From the NCBI GenBank assembly GCA_013399875.1, contig VXAZ01002400.1:1098464-1162463 (forward strand): 64,000 bases of DNA. Direction: 5' to 3'. The DNA is from Gymnorhina tibicen. Lineage: Eukaryota > Chordata > Aves > Passeriformes > Artamidae. The stretch's first letter is position 1; each line of letters opens with the position of its first letter. Shown in pieces: positions 61,070-64,000 of the stretch. The notes under the pieces are model-generated. The model made no database searches, was not told the DNA's origin, and worked only from the letters and a program-made list of their open reading frames with translations. Both the position numbers and the translations under genes were made by a program.

Positions 61070-61400
61070 AAACAGGACTTCAGAATATACTTAATTCATT
61101 GATTAATAACAGAGTAAATTAATCCTTACTTAGTTTTTTGCTTAATGACCTAGCAAAGGCCTCGGAATTTGGCTTAATAACAGTGCTGCAAGATCCTTCA
61201 GCTGATGAATTATAGCATAATAATTAACATCCTTGCAGTTGTCAGGCACAAAGCCTAGTGATGTACAAAGCCTCTGCACACACAGCATATCAATGATGCC
61301 AGTAGCCCACAGTTTGATGTGCTTATTGCTGTCATATCATAGCTGATATTCAGCATATCTGTAAAGTACCCAGAGACTATTCTTTTTTTTCACTTATAGA
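61070..61400. promoter_or_regulatory. candidate upstream enhancer-like block
   Basis: This is a repeat-free AT-rich block about 28 kb upstream of SLC35F4. It has clustered homeodomain-like cores (TTAATTCATTGATTAATAAC, AAATTAATCC, GCATAATAATTAAC) interspersed with non-repetitive sequence such as GCATATCAATGATGCC. It is a candidate conserved element on texture alone. Confidence 0.28.
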
Positions 61401-63389
61401 GGCTGTAAACATATTTAAGCTCCAGAACATCAGCAACAGATTTAATACAAACTGTTAGGAAATGAGCCCTCACATAGACAGTTCTGTCTCAGAAATCCAT
61501 TAAAAATACAAATTCAAATTTTGCTTCCAGAAGAATCTTCTTAACATAAATCAGAGCGCTGTTCTCAGCTCCGCAATGCTCTAATCATAGCTGATCTCAG
61601 CCTGACCGAAGCCAGAGCAATTAACAGCAGTTAAATGGCTGCTCTAATTTATGTGACCTGGTGTGGCTCCTCAGGAAGCACCCACCAGCCCAGCAGAGAC
61701 ATCCAGTCCCTGCAGGTCCTACCCAGGCAGCCCAGAGTGTTTCATCTCTTCCAGCTTTTAACCAAACAGCCTGTAATAGTGTGGAAAACTCAATTTTCAG
61801 AAAGAAAGAACAGTTCAATCCGGAAAGAGAGAAATACAACACACTTGGACAAATCCACCTGAAAACACAGCCTGGAATCTGATTCCCTACACACGGCACA
61901 AGCAAACTGTGGAAGCAGAAGGCAAGCTGCTGACCTCCCTGAGCATCAGGAAATAACAGGAGATTCCAGTGACTCCCAGTGCTCCAGCACTTTACAGGGA
62001 ATACTCTTGGGAGCTGTGGGCAGCTGATGATGCCCAGAGCTGTAACTTACCTGGCAAAGCAAGGACTGCCCTGACCAGCTTCTCCATTCCAGCTGTGTGA
62101 CAAGGATTGCAAGAAAATCCACTGGGACCAGAAGCTCCTCAGTTGCCACAGCAAAGATGCACCTGGGTGTTTCTAACCCTTCACTGAACAGCACAAGTAA
62201 AGCCAAATATGGGCCAAGTTCCACCCAAATTGCTGAAAGACCGCAAGACCTATTCGGTCAGTAAGAAAAACTATCCCACCAATGCAGCCCAAGTTGTCTG
62301 GATGTCTGGATACAGCCATAAATATCAGAACAGGAACTCCTCCAAAGCCCTTCAGTTTCAAACACACACCTTTCACTCAGAGGCCAACACGTCAATCAAG
62401 TCTGTTTGAAAATCTGCCCTTAAACAATAGATGAATGTGCCCATCTTCAATAAAAGAGCGGCTCATAAAGCCCATCTCAGCTCATTCAGCTGGAAAACAG
62501 CTGGATATGTGCTCTGGCTGGGTGGCCTCATCAGGTGTGCACCTCTGAGACTCCTGAACACCGCTCTGAGAAGAAAGCAAGGGCCAAGGGGCTTTTGCAG
62601 GGCCTCTGACAGTTGTCTGAGGTCTTCTGATCACTCATCTACCTCCTCTGAAAAAAAGAACCCGTGAAAGTGTCTGTGGGAAGGGGGAATCTAGAGCAAA
62701 TGCTTTACCACAGAGACACTGAAATCCATCTGTTTTACCAAAAGCAGCAAAAAATGAGGAAGGCAATAACACACTTCCTAGAAACCGGTTCTGATGGAGT
62801 GTTAAGATACCAGTCAAAGCTTCAAGACAAGGCTAAAAGAAGTGAAGGCTTGAGCTGTGACTACAAAACATATTTTTCTGGCCAGGTTTTCAATCACCAG
62901 GTTAATGGAGTTCTCCATGGCACTGGTGTAAGTGCCCACCTTGGCTCGGGAGAGCGGAACCCGTTCCCAGGAGCAGCAGTGCCTGCAGCCACCTTCTCCT
63001 GAAGAGAGGTTTAATTCAAGAGTGCAATTTCTGTAAAAACAATTAAACAGGAGCTCTGCAGCAGCTCGAGCTGCTGGGGAAGCTGTCAGCCCTCATGGCA
63101 CCCAAGCACAAGCAATCTCTCTGGCTGCCAGGCTGTCTGGCCAACGTGGAAACAGCTGCCCAGTTCTTGCCTCGCCTACAAATAGGGCTCTTTGGTGGCA
63201 GCAGGAATCACAAACTTTCAAGGGCAGAGCATAAACTTGCTGCAAAGGCTCCACCAGGTGCCTGATGCCACTCTGGCTTAGCCACTACTAAATATGTGCA
63301 TGCTGGAAGGCAAATGGAACACTCATGAAAAGGCTGATTTGGAAAAATTCGGGCGGTTTGGAATGTTCAAGACTGAGGTAAAGTATCAT

Positions 63390-63522
63390 ATCACAGCATC
63401 ACAGCATCACAGCATCACAGAATGGTTTGGGTTGAAAGAGACTTCAAAGATCATCTAGTTCCAACCTCCTGCCACGGGCAAGGACACCTTCCACCATCCC
63501 AGGTTGCTGAGAGTTCCATCCT
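63390..63522 (-). mobile_element. CR1 3' fragment with expanded terminal octamer
   Basis: An antisense CR1 tail (CAGAATGGTTTGGGTTGAAA) is preceded by about four ATCACAGC octamers (63390-63420). CR1 3' ends normally carry a short octamer array, here longer than in the other copies of the window. The body is cut at 63522 by the probable LTR. Confidence 0.88.
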
Positions 63523-64000
63523 GTGGGAGTCCAGAGTGCGGGGAATATTTCTCTGCCTGTTTTAAGGAGTTTCACCCCCCTGGATGGCCCTGTTTTTGAC
63601 CTTCGTCCATGGAGAAAGCTGCCAACTCTCTGGGAAGAACTTGAACGCACTGCGGTGTGAACTAGATGATGGAATATTATGTAAGGTTACACAGGGCAAA
63701 AATATAATGGTGTTGGGTTTGTTAAAGTAGCAAATAGATAAAAATCAAAAACTCCAAAATGGAGGATTGTTGTTGTTCTCAAACTTTCTTCTTCTTCTTT
63801 TTACTACTACATTTAATGCGGCAAAATTGTTTAAAGTGGTTGGATAAAGAAATCCGCAGCTCCTGTGGACATATTGTAAACATTTGTTGAATATTGGTAG
63901 AAAAGTGAAAATATCTTTCGTTTCAAACACCGATTGGATTGTTTAGCTTTAAAAACACAGGGTTATCTTGATTTCGGAGACATTCTGCGCATTTTCCTCA
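63523..64000 (+). mobile_element. probable LTR, running off the window
   Basis: From TGTGGGAGTCCAGAG the sequence breaks sharply away from the CR1 fragment that ends just before it, and it runs to the window edge. The TG start, the mixed GC-rich then T/A-rich composition and general resemblance to passerine ERV LTRs support the call. The right end is not visible, and no coding region is present. Confidence 0.45.

Larger units (their letters stand above)
50979..63389. other. upstream intergenic-like region, right part
   Basis: It holds CR1 copies at 53294, 58591 and 58885 and the enhancer-like block at 61070. Poly-T/poly-A runs occur near 57035 and 57207. No gene was recognised. Confidence 0.6.

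Overview
The window is vertebrate nuclear DNA, almost certainly from a bird and probably a passerine. The base for this is about twenty 5'-truncated CR1 LINE tails (3' ends of the type GGTTTGGGTTGGAAGGGAC when read antisense), plus one or two LTRs that resemble songbird endogenous-retrovirus LTRs. Exons are small, introns are long, and coding density is very low. There are no bacterial-type genes, operons or CRISPR arrays.

Region 1 to about 33.2 kb holds the 5' two thirds of one minus-strand gene, identified as SLC35F4 (solute carrier 35 family, drug/metabolite-transporter fold). Five coding exons were rebuilt by hand with matching splice phases: exon 1 33087-33162 (start codon), exon 2 15343-15640, exon 3 7753-7972, exon 4 2122-2247 and exon 5 790-982. 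They join into 913 coding nt, that is 304 codons plus one base, with no stop. The C-terminal exons lie left of the window. Introns 2-4 carry CR1 pieces and a 454-bp direct duplication that flanks exon 3. Intron 1 (17.4 kb) carries CR1s, an LTR, a 160-bp tandem duplication, a CpG-rich island, a frameshifted coding-like relic and a possible conserved regulatory block.

Region 33.2-64 kb lies upstream of SLC35F4. It starts with a CpG-enriched, TATA-like putative promoter. The rest is intergenic-like sequence with CR1 copies in both orientations, an octamer minisatellite, an AT-rich possible enhancer near 61.1 kb and a probable LTR running off the right end. One plus-strand pair of phase-compatible exon-like segments (50189-50446 and 50946-50978) is the only hint of a second gene. 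Its product was not recognised.

No new multi-gene system is visible. The most useful observations are the exon-flanking duplication with a fold-back palindrome at its edge, the tandem duplication whose junction is a single N (possible false duplication), the uniform gene-sense orientation of the CR1 copies inside SLC35F4, and the unassigned plus-strand exon candidates.
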